Below, one piece after another: positions 14,104-23,400 of a stretch of DNA of 40,839 nt (position 1 is the first letter of the stretch; every line of letters begins with the position of its first letter). Below the pieces are notes generated by a model. That model did no database searches and was not told the DNA's origin. It was given only the letters and a program-made list of their open reading frames with translations. The DNA comes from Spirochaetales bacterium (GTDB lineage Bacteria; Spirochaetota; Spirochaetia; Sphaerochaetales; Sphaerochaetaceae). Position numbers and translations under genes: made by a program. The stretch is taken from assembly GCA_017629575.1 (NCBI GenBank), contig JAGBWX010000104.1, positions 1 through 40,839 of the forward strand, read 5' to 3'.

Positions 14104-16231
14104 TCTTGAGTGCCTCCTCGATATCTTCTGGTGGGATTGGGATAGAGCGTACTGTGATTCCAAGTGCTCTCTCTACTGCATCTACATATGCAGCTGATGC
14201 GCCATTGAATACGAGCTCTCCCATGCCCTTTGCTCCAAATGGTCCCCATTCATATGGGTTTTCCTGGATGTGATATTCCTGCTTAGGGAAGTCCATTGAT
14301 GTTGGAATTACATAGTCTGACATGCTTGACTGCCTGAAGTAGCCCTTTCTGTTTTCAAGCTTCTCCATTGATGCATAGCCAAGAGACTGCATGATTCCGC
14401 CATTGATCTGGCCATGTACGATCAACTCGTCGATAGCCTTGCCGATCTCGTGTGATGACCAAATGCCAACTGTCTTGATTTCATTAGTCAGCTTATCTGC
14501 CTCAACCTCAACACATGCAATGCCCCAACCGTAGCCGAGGTAGGCATCGCCTCTGAAGGTGGACTGATCCCAAGGATGTCCATCTGGGTGTTCGTATTCA
14601 ACCTCTGTTGAGAAGTCGCCTTCAGCCCAGCGCTCCTTCATCTCGAGAGCAGCTCTCTCAACGAGCTTTCCAACGATCATTGTTGAGCGGGAAGCTGCTG
14701 TTGGGCCAGAGTCTACAACCTTTGAGGTATCTGGATTGTCATATGAGATGTTCTCCATTGGAAGCTCAAGAACTGCGGCAGCAATCTTTCTAAGCGCTGT
14801 CTGGAAGCCCTGTCCCATCTCTGTTGAGCCAACCTGAATGTCTACATTATCGCCAGTCTTTACAAGTCTTGCGTGAGCCTTGATGATTGCCTGTTCGCCA
14901 TTGCCTGTAAATGCACCACCATGGTTGTACATTGCAATACCGATGCCCTTTCCTGATCCAAGCTTATATTCAGCAGCCTTTCTGTAGTAATCAGATGCCT
15001 CTGTTACAACCTTGATCATCTCAGGAAGCATAACCTCCTCAACAATGTGGCCATTTGTAACTGTCTCGCCACCCTTCTTGATAAGATGAGCTTCCTTGAA
15101 TGCGAGAGGATCGACGCCAAGGTGACGTGCGATATGGTCCATATGGGTCTCGATTGCAAAGAGTGTCTGAGGAGCTCCAAAGCCTCTGAATGCACAGGAT
15201 GGGAATGTGTTTGTTGCAATGCCTTCACCCTTTAAGTATGTGTTAGGGAAGTCATATACGCCATTTGCATGGAATACGCCTCTCTGGAGAACAACGTATG
15301 ATGATGCAAGATATGCACCGACGTTATATCTGATGAGGCCCTTTGTTCCGAGGATTTTTCCATCCTTGATTGCTGTCTTATAAACAACCTTTGATGGGTG
15401 TCTCTTAACTGAGTAGAGCATATCCTCTTCTCTGTCGAAGATCAGCTTGATTGGCTTTCTGACTACATTGAGAGCAACAAGCATTGGGCCTGCAATAACA
15501 TCTGGGAAGTGTTCCTTGCCACCGAATGCTCCACCAGTTGTTGTCTGGCGAACGATGATATCATCATATGGCTTGTTAATTAGTCCAGCTACTGACTTTC
15601 TAATGTAGAAAGGACACTGGGCTGATGCATAGACAACATACTTTCCATCTTCAAAAAGTACGATTACACCATTTGTCTCAAGGTGAACATGCTCCTGGAA
15701 GCCAGTCTCAATTGTCTCCTCGAAAATCTCATCAGCCTCAGCAAAGACTTCTTCCATGTCCTTGCCCTTTTCGCAGAAGAGCTCACAGGTAATGTTGTTT
15801 CCATCTCTGATTGGACCGCCAACGAGGTTTACGCCATCGTCGATTGAAACAGCTGGAGTCTCTTCTTCATACTCGATCTTGATTCTATCCTTCAAGTATT
15901 TGAGGACATTTCTATCTGGACCAACTACGAGACCAATTGTCTCGCCTACATATCTTACATCGCCTTCTGCAAAGGCTCTCCAGTCCTTTGCAATCATCCA
16001 AAGCTCATTCTTTCCACCTACTGGAATATCTTTATAAGTGATGAACTTATAGCCCTTTGGCATCTGTGGGGTTTCTATGTTGAGAATCTTTCCTCTTGGA
16101 ATAGAAGAACGAACCATATACGCATATTGCATTTCAGGGAATGAAAGGTCGCATACATATTTAGCATCGCCTCTTGCCTTAGCAACTGCATCTACTCTGA
16201 TTACTTTGTCGTTTATCTTAGTTGATGGCAT
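14093..16231 (-). CDS. Xanthine dehydrogenase-type molybdenum-binding large subunit
   Basis: A 712-residue molybdopterin-binding subunit of the xanthine dehydrogenase family. Motifs in order: DAVAKARGDAKYV near the N-terminus, TTGGAFGGKEHF (about 235-246), AFRGFGAPQTL (about 350), GSTEMGQGFQTAL (about 470) and the catalytic glutamate in PFGAKGMGEL (about 670-680). No FeS domain is fused, which fits a separate [2Fe-2S] subunit next door. ATG 16231 was chosen (AAAGGAG, 5-nt spacer) over a GTG six bases upstream that would abut the ribosome binding site. It is the first gene of the five-gene hydroxylase operon. The substrate, most likely a purine such as xanthine or hypoxanthine, is inferred from the cluster; related nicotinate- or CO-type enzymes are alternatives. 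Confidence 0.9.
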   Translation of the reverse strand: MPSTKINDKVIRVDAVAKARGDAKYVCDLSFPEMQYAYMVRSSIPRGKILNIETPQMPKGYKFITYKDIPVGGKNELWMIAKDWRAFAEGDVRYVGETIGLVVGPDRNVLKYLKDRIKIEYEEETPAVSIDDGVNLVGGPIRDGNNITCELFCEKGKDMEEVFAEADEIFEETIETGFQEHVHLETNGVIVLFEDGKYVVYASAQCPFYIRKSVAGLINKPYDDIIVRQTTTGGAFGGKEHFPDVIAGPMLVALNVVRKPIKLIFDREEDMLYSVKRHPSKVVYKTAIKDGKILGTKGLIRYNVGAYLASSYVVLQRGVFHANGVYDFPNTYLKGEGIATNTFPSCAFRGFGAPQTLFAIETHMDHIARHLGVDPLAFKEAHLIKKGGETVTNGHIVEEVMLPEMIKVVTEASDYYRKAAEYKLGSGKGIGIAMYNHGGAFTGNGEQAIIKAHARLVKTGDNVDIQVGSTEMGQGFQTALRKIAAAVLELPMENISYDNPDTSKVVDSGPTAASRSTMIVGKLVERAALEMKERWAEGDFSTEVEYEHPDGHPWDQSTFRGDAYLGYGWGIACVEVEADKLTNEIKTVGIWSSHEIGKAIDELIVHGQINGGIMQSLGYASMEKLENRKGYFRQSSMSDYVIPTSMDFPKQEYHIQENPYEWGPFGAKGMGELVFNGASAAYVDAVERALGITVRSIPIPPEDIEEALKNVR

Positions 16232-16311
16232 TCTCACTCCTTTTCCATTATCGTTTTAAACCTATAATGAAGATCGAACCGGCATGAAAAAACACGGCTA
16301 TTTATGATGCA

Positions 16312-16320
16312 ATTATACCA
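16312..16320 (-). promoter_or_regulatory. Extended -10 promoter of the molybdenum hydroxylase operon
   Basis: On the - strand TGGTATAAT, an extended -10 (TGN-TATAAT), lies about 80 bp upstream of the large subunit start codon. No good -35 is seen at the usual distance, as is common for extended -10 promoters. The leader of about 75 nt contains no obvious riboswitch. Confidence 0.5.
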
Positions 16321-16463
16321 CCATAACTTGATAGTAACCTCTTTTTTTGGAAAACAACAAATTTCCTATAAAAAAAGAGGGCTTTTAATTCTTTTGTAAA
16401 CCTAATCTACAAAAAAGAAACAAATTTTGTGTGCTTACGAACTATTTGCAACAATAGTCAAAC

Positions 16464-16485
16464 AAAAAGCCCCAGATTCTGGGGC
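16464..16485 (-). terminator. Terminator of the Gfo/Idh-type dehydrogenase gene
   Basis: Stem GCCCCAG (16469-16475) / CTGGGGC (16479-16485) followed on the - strand by TTTTTGTTTG. It lies about 107 bp beyond the stop codon of the dehydrogenase gene. Confidence 0.88.
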
Positions 16486-16591
16486 AAAGAAGGGAAAGGG
16501 GTATTATTTAAAAAGACAGGAATTCACACACCCCGAATATTGATGGATTCAGATTATCACAGTTTATTCATATGTCAATATAAATAATTCC

Positions 16592-17656
16592 TTATGAATT
16601 AAAAAGTTCACTTACATTTATTGGAGTCTTTGCCTGAGCTGATGCATAAATTGCATCGATGATTTTCATCAGCGTCAAAGCCTGCTCTGCATCAGGTAGT
16701 GCAACACATTCTCCATTTAAAGCCTTTAAGAACATTCCAATGAGGTCCAATCTTCCCATCTCACCATCGCTGTCATAGACATCGGAGGTATTCTCGCCCT
16801 CATACCACTCAAGAAGGTCCTTCTTCTTATCGCGGCTGATTCTTGTAAGCTTGGCGCCAGCCTTTGTTCCCTGAAGAGTGATTGCGCAGTTCTCCTCCTC
16901 AATCATCTCAGCCCAGCTAGCTCTTGAGAATATGTTTCTTCCATCCTTAAATGTAATCATGGCATGGGATGCTGACTCAACATTGACAGGAAGGTTTCCC
17001 ACAACCTGACCTCTTGAGAAATCTGGATTGTCTATGAATGTGTCGAAGTTGGATGCAAGCACGTACTCTGCCTCTGGGTAGCCCATCATATAGAGAGAAA
17101 GGTCGAGCATGTGAACAAGGTCGATTACAGGTCCGCCTCCGCTTAGTTCCTTATTGGTGAACCAACCGCCAAAGCCGGGGATGCCTTCTCTTCTAACCCA
17201 TTCGGACTGGATGCTGTTAATGTCGCCCATCTTGCCTTCATCAATTCTTTTCTTGAGCTCTAAAGCACCCTTTCTTGCTCTGTTATTGAAAGCAAAAATC
17301 AGCTTCTTATCTGTCTTTTTGGACTCTTCAACCATCTCCAAAGTCTCTTTGGCATTCATTGCCGGTGGCTTTTCTGAGTATACATGCTTGCCAGCTCTGA
17401 GAGATTTGATGGCAATGTCTTTGTGGCTAGAGTTTGGAGTGCAGATTGATACGATATCAAACTCTGCATCGGAAGAGAGAAGCTCTTCCATTGAGCTATA
17501 GAAGTGCTTGATTCCCCTCTCCTTTGCAAAGGCCTCAGCCTTGGCTATGTTGTGATTAACTACAGCAGTTACCTCAGCCCCATGAAGAACAAAGCCTCTA
17601 TAGTGGCTCTCTGCGATATGCCCCGCTCCGATTATTGCAACTTTAAATTTGTTCAT
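16592..17656 (-). CDS. Gfo/Idh/MocA family oxidoreductase
   Basis: A 354-residue NAD(P)-dependent dehydrogenase of the glucose-fructose oxidoreductase/inositol dehydrogenase family. The N-terminal Rossmann fold has IIGAGHIAESHYRGF (residues 8-22), and EKPPAM (about 95-100) contains the conserved EKP lysine. The C-terminal half is the usual alpha/beta substrate domain with GGGPVIDLVHMLD. It stands alone with its own terminator. Family members oxidise sugars or polyols; nothing here identifies the substrate, and a role in the purine island is not evident. The upstream region holds two perfect inverted repeats that may be operators. No strong ribosome binding site precedes ATG 17656. Confidence 0.85.
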   Translation of the reverse strand: MNKFKVAIIGAGHIAESHYRGFVLHGAEVTAVVNHNIAKAEAFAKERGIKHFYSSMEELLSSDAEFDIVSICTPNSSHKDIAIKSLRAGKHVYSEKPPAMNAKETLEMVEESKKTDKKLIFAFNNRARKGALELKKRIDEGKMGDINSIQSEWVRREGIPGFGGWFTNKELSGGGPVIDLVHMLDLSLYMMGYPEAEYVLASNFDTFIDNPDFSRGQVVGNLPVNVESASHAMITFKDGRNIFSRASWAEMIEEENCAITLQGTKAGAKLTRISRDKKKDLLEWYEGENTSDVYDSDGEMGRLDLIGMFLKALNGECVALPDAEQALTLMKIIDAIYASAQAKTPINVSELFNS

Positions 17657-17684
17657 AGAGAAATTCTAATCCAGCAGAAGAGAT

Positions 17685-17703
17685 AAATAAAGAATCTTTA
17701 TTT
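17685..17703. promoter_or_regulatory. Perfect inverted repeat, possible operator
   Basis: AAATAAAG-AAT-CTTTATTT, an 8-3-8 perfect inverted repeat, lies 29 bp upstream of the Gfo/Idh gene start, in its leader or promoter. It could bind a dimeric repressor or form a weak hairpin in the mRNA. Confidence 0.4.
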
Positions 17704-17710
17704 GTCTTTC

Positions 17711-17727
17711 CATAATGGAACATTATG
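17711..17727. promoter_or_regulatory. Second perfect inverted repeat, possible operator
   Basis: CATAATG-GAA-CATTATG, a 7-3-7 perfect inverted repeat, lies 55 bp upstream of the Gfo/Idh gene and 19 bp before the -35 of the divergent TM2 gene. Its size suits a dimeric helix-turn-helix regulator of one or both genes. Confidence 0.4.
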
Positions 17728-17745
17728 TATTGCTAAATAATTCAA

Positions 17746-17775
17746 TTGACGATGAAACTGAACAATTTATATAAT
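17746..17775 (+). promoter_or_regulatory. Promoter of the TM2/zinc-ribbon gene pair
   Basis: TTGACG (17746-17751), 18-bp spacer, TATAAT (17770-17775), followed by GAGGGGA and the ATG at 17816. A strong sigma-70-like match. Confidence 0.7.
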
Positions 17776-17815
17776 CTTTTAGTATATATTTCTTTAAATT
17801 TCCGAGGGGAATATC

Positions 17816-18442
17816 ATGGCCAAAATTATTAAGATTACAGACCTGACTGTTTTTATAGGCTTAGACAATGGAACAATCAAGGGAGTAAGAAAAGATAGCA
17901 TATCCTTTGTTCCTGCCGTAGATATGAAAGTACAGGTAATCGACGATGGAGCAGTAACTGTTGTTACACCTTTAGAATCATTTGAAAATGTTCCAGCAGA
18001 GACTGTAGAAGAAGTTGTAGTTGAAGAGACTGTTCCTGTAGTAGAAGAATCAACAGAAGAGGTTACAGAACCTGCAGAAGATGTTGCAGAACCTGCTGCT
18101 GAAGCTCCAGCAGAAGAAGTTCTTCCTGTAGAGGCAGCTCTTCCTGTTGAGGAAGCAAAGCCTGAGGAAACAAAGAGTGTAGAAAAGGCTGAAGATAAAA
18201 AGTCAGCTAAGAAATCAAAGAAAAAGAAGCAGAAGGTTACAGATAAGCTTACATATATCATTCTTGCCCTTACATTCGGAAAGCTTGGTATTCATAAGTT
18301 CTTTGCAGGCAAGATTTTTGCAGGCATTATCTACTTATTGCTTGGATCTATCCCAATTGTTTCATTGATTGTTTATATTTTCATTTTCTTCGACTTGATC
18401 ATTGCGCTCTGCAAACGCGCAGATGAAAGAGGAAACATTTAA
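17816..18442 (+). CDS. TM2-domain membrane protein with acidic Pro/Ala linker
   Basis: A 208-residue protein in three parts. Residues 1-60 form a small beta-rich domain of unknown type (ITDLTVFIGLDNGTIKGV). Residues 60-125 are a low-complexity Glu/Pro/Ala/Val linker that then becomes very Lys-rich. Residues 140-205 form a TM2 domain: two hydrophobic helices around the FGKLGIHKFFAGK region and a C-terminal helix ending CKRADERGNI. TM2 proteins are small membrane proteins of poorly known role. The gene is well expressed by its promoter and ribosome binding site and is followed by a zinc-ribbon membrane protein gene. Function unknown. Confidence 0.85.
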   Translation: MAKIIKITDLTVFIGLDNGTIKGVRKDSISFVPAVDMKVQVIDDGAVTVVTPLESFENVPAETVEEVVVEETVPVVEESTEEVTEPAEDVAEPAAEAPAEEVLPVEAALPVEEAKPEETKSVEKAEDKKSAKKSKKKKQKVTDKLTYIILALTFGKLGIHKFFAGKIFAGIIYLLLGSIPIVSLIVYIFIFFDLIIALCKRADERGNI

Positions 18443-18480
18443 TCCATAGTCTTGGGTTATTGAATTTTAGGAGCGTATTT

Positions 18481-18963
18481 ATGAAAACATGTACATATTG
18501 TTCAAGAGAAGTTGAAGATAATACTAATTTCTGCCCAGATTGCGGAAAGCCATTCAATGAAGTCAAAGATGGAAAGAAAAAGAAGCGCAATATTGTTGTA
18601 AACAATAAGCTGATCAGCATTTTTGCAGGTATTTTCTGTATTTTCTTTGCTGCACAATATAGGGAATTCAAATTGTTCTGCGCTTTTGCTGTTGTAGTTG
18701 GCGCAGCTCTTCTGGTTAATAGAAAGAATTCAAAGGATGATGTTCTCACTCACTGCATTAAGGTTACCTTAATTGTTCTTGGAGTGGTTGCTATTGCTGC
18801 CTTCCTTATTCAGCTAGATGGAACAATGCCTATAATTAATACACTGGAGGAACTTGGAGATAAGGTTCAGGACTCTTTGTATGACTTTGAGAGAGATGTT
18901 ACAAAATTGTTGAAAAACAACAAGAAAGCATTAGAAAGTCTCCTTGATATACTTGATGTTTAA
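18481..18963 (+). CDS. Zinc-ribbon membrane protein of unknown function
   Basis: A 160-residue protein. The N-terminus is a zinc ribbon (CTYCSREV, then CPDCGKPF; Cys pairs at residues 4/7 and about 18/21). A Lys-rich stretch and two or three hydrophobic segments (LISIFAGIFCIFFA, LFCAFAVVVGAALLV, VTLIVLGVVAIAAFLI) follow, and the tail is an amphipathic, charged helix. ATG 18481 follows TTTTAGGAG; a TTG 21 bp upstream is in frame but unlikely. It lies 38 bp after the TM2 gene and is probably cotranscribed. Many small bacterial membrane proteins have this zinc_ribbon_2 plus membrane layout; the role is unknown. Confidence 0.82.
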   Translation: MKTCTYCSREVEDNTNFCPDCGKPFNEVKDGKKKKRNIVVNNKLISIFAGIFCIFFAAQYREFKLFCAFAVVVGAALLVNRKNSKDDVLTHCIKVTLIVLGVVAIAAFLIQLDGTMPIINTLEELGDKVQDSLYDFERDVTKLLKNNKKALESLLDILDV

Positions 18964-18983
18964 TATCAAGCAACACGCAAAAT

Positions 18984-19015
18984 TCCCTCTTATTTTTAAT
19001 AGGAGGGATTTTTTT
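18984..19015 (+). terminator. Terminator after the zinc-ribbon gene
   Basis: TCCCTCTTA paired with TAGGAGGGA (one G-U) followed by seven T on the + strand. It ends the TM2/zinc-ribbon transcript. Confidence 0.8.
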
Positions 19016-19059
19016 ACCTTTAGCTATCTCATAAATTTCCAAGAAAACCTTTTTTGCCT

Positions 19060-19090
19060 AAAAAAAGTGCCCTTTCCTAAGAAAGAGCAC
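19060..19090 (-). terminator. Terminator of the ygfK-ssnA operon
   Basis: On the - strand GTGCTCTTTC paired with GAAAGGGCAC (one U-G), tetraloop-sized loop, then a run of T. It lies just after the ssnA stop codon and faces the + strand terminator of the zinc-ribbon gene. Confidence 0.85.
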
Positions 19091-19100
19091 CTAACAGCTA

Positions 19101-20447
19101 CTAAGCTTTGATCTTATCTACAGTCTTCCAGACTCTAGAAGCGATCTTTTCAGCTTCGCCATAGATCTTATCTACATCCAAGTGTGGGAATACTCTGTTT
19201 TCCATCACTACTCTACCGTCTACGATAACTGTATTTACATGTCCTGATGCCATGCCCCAAACAAAGTGTCCTGCTGCATTAGCGTTTAATAAAGGAGTTG
19301 GATTCTTGTAATCGAGGAGAACGAGGTCTGCCTTGTATCCAGCTTCAACTTTACCCCACTTGCCTCTTCCACCGAAGTTTGAAGCTACAAGCTCATTGCC
19401 TCTATTGAGAGCTGCTACAAAATCTGATGGCCAGAATGGACCACCGTCATCCTTATGCTTGAAGAATGCACACTTGAGCTCTTCAAACATATTGCCGCCA
19501 CAGCCATCTGTTCCAATAACAAGCTTCTTGATCAAAGGAAGCTTATTGCAATAGCCAATGTGGTTGTTCATGTTTGATCTGCCCTGGTGGGAGATGAAGC
19601 AGCCTCTTTCATTAGCCTTTGCTATTTCCTTCTCACTGAGCCATACGCCATGAACAAGAAGAGTATTATCTGCAAGAAGTCCAAAGTCATCAAGTCTATC
19701 TACAATATCCTTGCCATAGTGATGATGGGAATGAATCTGGTCGTAGTGAGCCTCTGCAACATGCAGGTGCATGCCTCTTCCAGTTTCCTTCACAGCTTCG
19801 CTCATTAGCTTCAAGCCTTCATCAGGAATAGTGAATGGAGCATGTCCGCCAATCATTGCTTCGCAGAGAACATTTTCACCCTTTGCTCTTCTTGCATCGA
19901 CTTCTTTTGCAAAGCGGATATTTTCCTCAACACCTTCCTCAACTTCCTTCATGCCACCATTTCTATCTGTGATTTCGAAACAAGTAGATCCTCTGACACC
20001 TACTTCTTCCATACCTCTTGCAATAGCTGAAAGAGAGCCTTTGATGTAATTAGGAGATGCATGATGGTCAACACAGCTTGTTGTACCAGCTGCAATTGCA
20101 TCAAGAGAACAGATAAGTGATGAGTAGTAAGTTGCTTCCTCATCAAGACCTCTGTCGAGTCTCCACCACCACTCCTTAAGAACCTGGATGAAGTCTTCCT
20201 GAGGACCTGCTGAAATCTGCATGCCTCTTGATAAGCCAGAGTAATAATGATGGTGTGAGCATACATTGCCTGGCATGAGGGACTTGCCAGAACCGTCGAT
20301 TACCTTAGCACCAGGGATATTATCCCCAGCGCCCTTGCCAACAGAGAGAATCTCGGAACCTGAAATGACAACGTCTACACCCTCTAATACATCAAATGGA
20401 GGCTGAGTCTGAATAACTCTAACATTCTTGATTACGAGCTTTTCCAT
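19101..20447 (-). CDS. ssnA: SsnA, putative aminohydrolase
   Basis: A 448-residue amidohydrolase superfamily protein matching SsnA (E. coli 442 aa). Metal-binding motifs: VCSHHHYYSGLSRG (His65-67 region, the HxH), MHLHVAEAHYD, LLVHGVWLSE and the catalytic Asp in IGTDGCGGNM. SsnA belongs to the chlorohydrolase/guanine deaminase-like group and is a marker of anaerobic purine catabolic clusters together with ygfK, ygeW and xdhD; its exact substrate is unproven. It starts 3 bp after the ygfK stop codon, with the ribosome binding site AGAGGAG overlapping the end of ygfK, so the two are cotranslated. Confidence 0.92.
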   Translation of the reverse strand: MEKLVIKNVRVIQTQPPFDVLEGVDVVISGSEILSVGKGAGDNIPGAKVIDGSGKSLMPGNVCSHHHYYSGLSRGMQISAGPQEDFIQVLKEWWWRLDRGLDEEATYYSSLICSLDAIAAGTTSCVDHHASPNYIKGSLSAIARGMEEVGVRGSTCFEITDRNGGMKEVEEGVEENIRFAKEVDARRAKGENVLCEAMIGGHAPFTIPDEGLKLMSEAVKETGRGMHLHVAEAHYDQIHSHHHYGKDIVDRLDDFGLLADNTLLVHGVWLSEKEIAKANERGCFISHQGRSNMNNHIGYCNKLPLIKKLVIGTDGCGGNMFEELKCAFFKHKDDGGPFWPSDFVAALNRGNELVASNFGGRGKWGKVEAGYKADLVLLDYKNPTPLLNANAAGHFVWGMASGHVNTVIVDGRVVMENRVFPHLDVDKIYGEAEKIASRVWKTVDKIKA

Positions 20448-20450
20448 ATC

Positions 20451-23400
20451 TTACTCCTCTACAGGACCCAAAAGGTATGGGTATGAGATGAATACTTCAG
20501 CAATCATTGCCTTGATTTCATCTGGTACATCTGCTTCAACGAAACCGTCGTCGTTGATCTCTCCCTTGATAATATTTCCGGCATAGCGAATAGTGAGCTT
20601 TTCACCATCTGCAAGGAAACCTGAGTTTTCTGAATTCTCGAAGTCATCCATTCTTGAGAAGAGTGTGAACTTCTTGAGGTATGGACCACCTGAGTGTGGG
20701 CAGAATGTTGCACAGTTGCCGCACTCGTTACAGTATGCATCGAGGTGGAGAATCTGGAATGGATCTTCAAAGATGCCTGATTCTCTCATATCGAGAGCAA
20801 CGTTTGCTCTGTTAGGACAAACCTCTACACACTTGTTGCAAAGATATGAGCATTCAACACATCTTGATGCCTCAATCTTCAAGAAATCCTTTGCACCAAG
20901 CTCTGCAGGAAGAGTAATCTTTGCCTTCTTTGAGCGGATGGATGCAAAGAACTTATTCTCTGCTTCAATCATTGCCTCTTCTGACTCTTCTTCCTCTTCT
21001 TCGTGATCATGTCCACATGTGCATTCATGGTCTTCACCATGGTCGTGGCCACATGTGCACTCATGATCTTCATCGTGATCATGTCCGCAGCAGCATTCGT
21101 GGTCTTCATCATGATCATGTCCGCATGTGCAAACATGTTCTTCGTCATGGTCGTGGCCACAGCAGCAATCGTCGTCATCTTCACCTTCGAGCATCTTCTC
21201 GTATACAGAGTCAATTGCCTTATCTACAGCATCGCGAGCTGATGCAATGCATCTTACTACAGTTGATGGGCCAGTCTTTGTATCGCCGATAACAAATACA
21301 TTTGCCTTTTCTTCGTCAGCGCCTAATGCCTTGAGAACAGCAGGATCTGCCTTTTCGCCGATAGCAGAGATGATGTATGAGCAGTCAAGCTTGAATGTTC
21401 TGCCAGTATCAACAGGTCTTCTTCTGCCAGAAGCATCCTTTTCTCCAAGTTCCATTTCCTTGACTGTCATGATGCCATCTGTAAGATCTGCAGGATTTGC
21501 GAGGAATACAAACTTGATGCCATCGTTCTTTGCCATGATGTATTCTTCTCTATCAGCAGGCATTTCTGACATTGATCTTCTATAGATGATTGTTACGTTT
21601 TCTACGCCCTTGATTCTCTTAGCCATTCTAGCTGCGTCCATAGCAGTGTTTCCGCCACCAATGACTACAACGTCCTTGCCAAGATCGATATCTTCGCCAT
21701 GCTTAGCTCTGTAGAGGAATGAGATTGCAGATTCTCTTCTGCCGTTGCCTGTAACACCTGGGTCGTTAGACTTGTCAGCACCGATAGAAACGAATACATA
21801 ATCAAAGCCTTCAGCCTTGAGCTCATCTACGCTCTTCTTTGCTGAGAAGTGGAACTTAGCGCCCTGAGCCTCAACAAAATCGATATCCTTCTGTACAGCT
21901 GCTGCTGGGATTCTGAACTCAGGGATAATGTTCATTACAACGCCACCAGCATTAGGCTCTTTTTCAAATACATGAGTATCAAAACCTGCTGATGCAAGGA
22001 AATATGCAGCTGAGAGACCTGCAGGACCTGCACCGATTACAGCAGCCTTTACATCTGCTGGTTCATCCTTGCCACCCCAGATTTCTTTCTTGTAATCCTC
22101 AAAGCCCTGCTCTGCGCAGATTCTCTTTACTTCTCTAATCTGAACAGCGCCCTCATAGTCCATTCTTGTACAATGGAGCTGACACTGATGGTCGCAGATC
22201 CAACCTGTGATGTTAGGAAGTGCGTTTGTCATATAGATGAGAGCAAGAGCCTCTGAGATTCTTCCCTCACCTGCAAGTGCGATGTAATCTGGAATTGGCT
22301 GATGAATTGGACAAGCTTCTACACATGGAGCTACATAGCAATCAAAGAGCTCAAGAGGAGTTCCAACCTTAGCTTTGTTATCGCCTCTGAAGTCCTTTGA
22401 TACGATGCCTTCTGGATCTGATGCCTTATCAACAAGCTTCTTGAGCTTTGCAATGTCGATATAGTCCATGTCCCAGCCCTTTGACTGATAGAGAACCTCT
22501 GCAATCTGCTTCATTCTCATATATCCGCCTGGCTTGAGCATGTCTGTTGCTAGTGTGATAGGATGGATGCCGCTTTCGAGGATATCCTTTGCAGAAAGTG
22601 CAGATGCGCCACCTGAGTATGATACAGGAAGCTTGCCATTGAATTCCTCTGAAAGAACGAGGGCAACTCTTGTTGAGATAGGAAGAAGAGTTCTTCCTGA
22701 CATGTATCTTTCATCTCCAGGAAGTACATCCTTAGGGTTTACGTTGCCAAGAGTGTTTGTAAGCTTAACGCCGAAGCCTCTACCTTCCTTTGCTGCGAGC
22801 TCTACGAGGCGATGGAGCATCTCCTTTGCATCCTTAAGCTGAAGATCGTGCTCAAATGCTGAACGAGCAAGCTCGATATTATTGAATCCGAGAGAGTCGA
22901 GAATGCCTCTTACTGTGTCATAGCCAAGGAGTGTTGGATTAAGCTTTACGAATACATCAAGCTTCTTCTCTGTAAGAAGGTAGCTACAGATAGCCTCGAT
23001 TTCCTTTGGAGGACAACCGTGCATTGTAGATACTGTTACTGATGGTGAAATATTCTTTGAAATCTTATCAAGAGATGCGATTACTGCATCCTCTGAGCCC
23101 TCAAGGTCTGTCATCTCAAACAGTCCATCCTTGAGCATTTCTCTAGCTTCTTTGATATAAGCATCAAAAAGAGGCTTCTTTCCTGCATCGATCATTGAAT
23201 CGATGTAAATCTGCATCTTTTCCTGCTTGATGCCTTCAAGGTTATAGCCAACTGACATATTGAAGATGAATGAAGGCTTTTCTATAACAGCCTTCTTCAT
23301 TGCTGATTCGAGGATATGGAGAATAATCCATGCCTTCAAATATTCGTCATAGGCCTTTTCAAGTGTATATTCTGTTGACCATTCAACGTTATGGCCTTCA

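Larger units (their letters stand above)
16232..16591. other. 360-bp intergenic region
   Basis: This gap contains the extended -10 promoter of the hydroxylase operon, A/T-rich sequence, one copy of the heptamer TGCAACA at 16447-16453 followed by a poor partial second copy, and the terminator of the Gfo/Idh-type gene. No open reading frame with a ribosome binding site was seen. The stretch 16490-16590 is without recognisable features. Confidence 0.6.

Noticed and set aside
16447-16463. A fourth tandem heptamer operator before the molybdenum hydroxylase operon
   Set aside because: Only one TGCAACA is intact; the second half is poor and no -35 lies 8 bp away. The operon's extended -10 is about 130 bp distant.
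20988-21167. 36-bp repeats as a CRISPR array
   Set aside because: The units are directly adjacent with no spacers and stay in frame inside ygfK; they encode a protein repeat.
20921-21292. His-rich open reading frame on the + strand opposite the ygfK repeat
   Set aside because: It is the antisense reading of the GHDHDE repeat, with no ribosome binding site, and its composition follows from the opposite strand.
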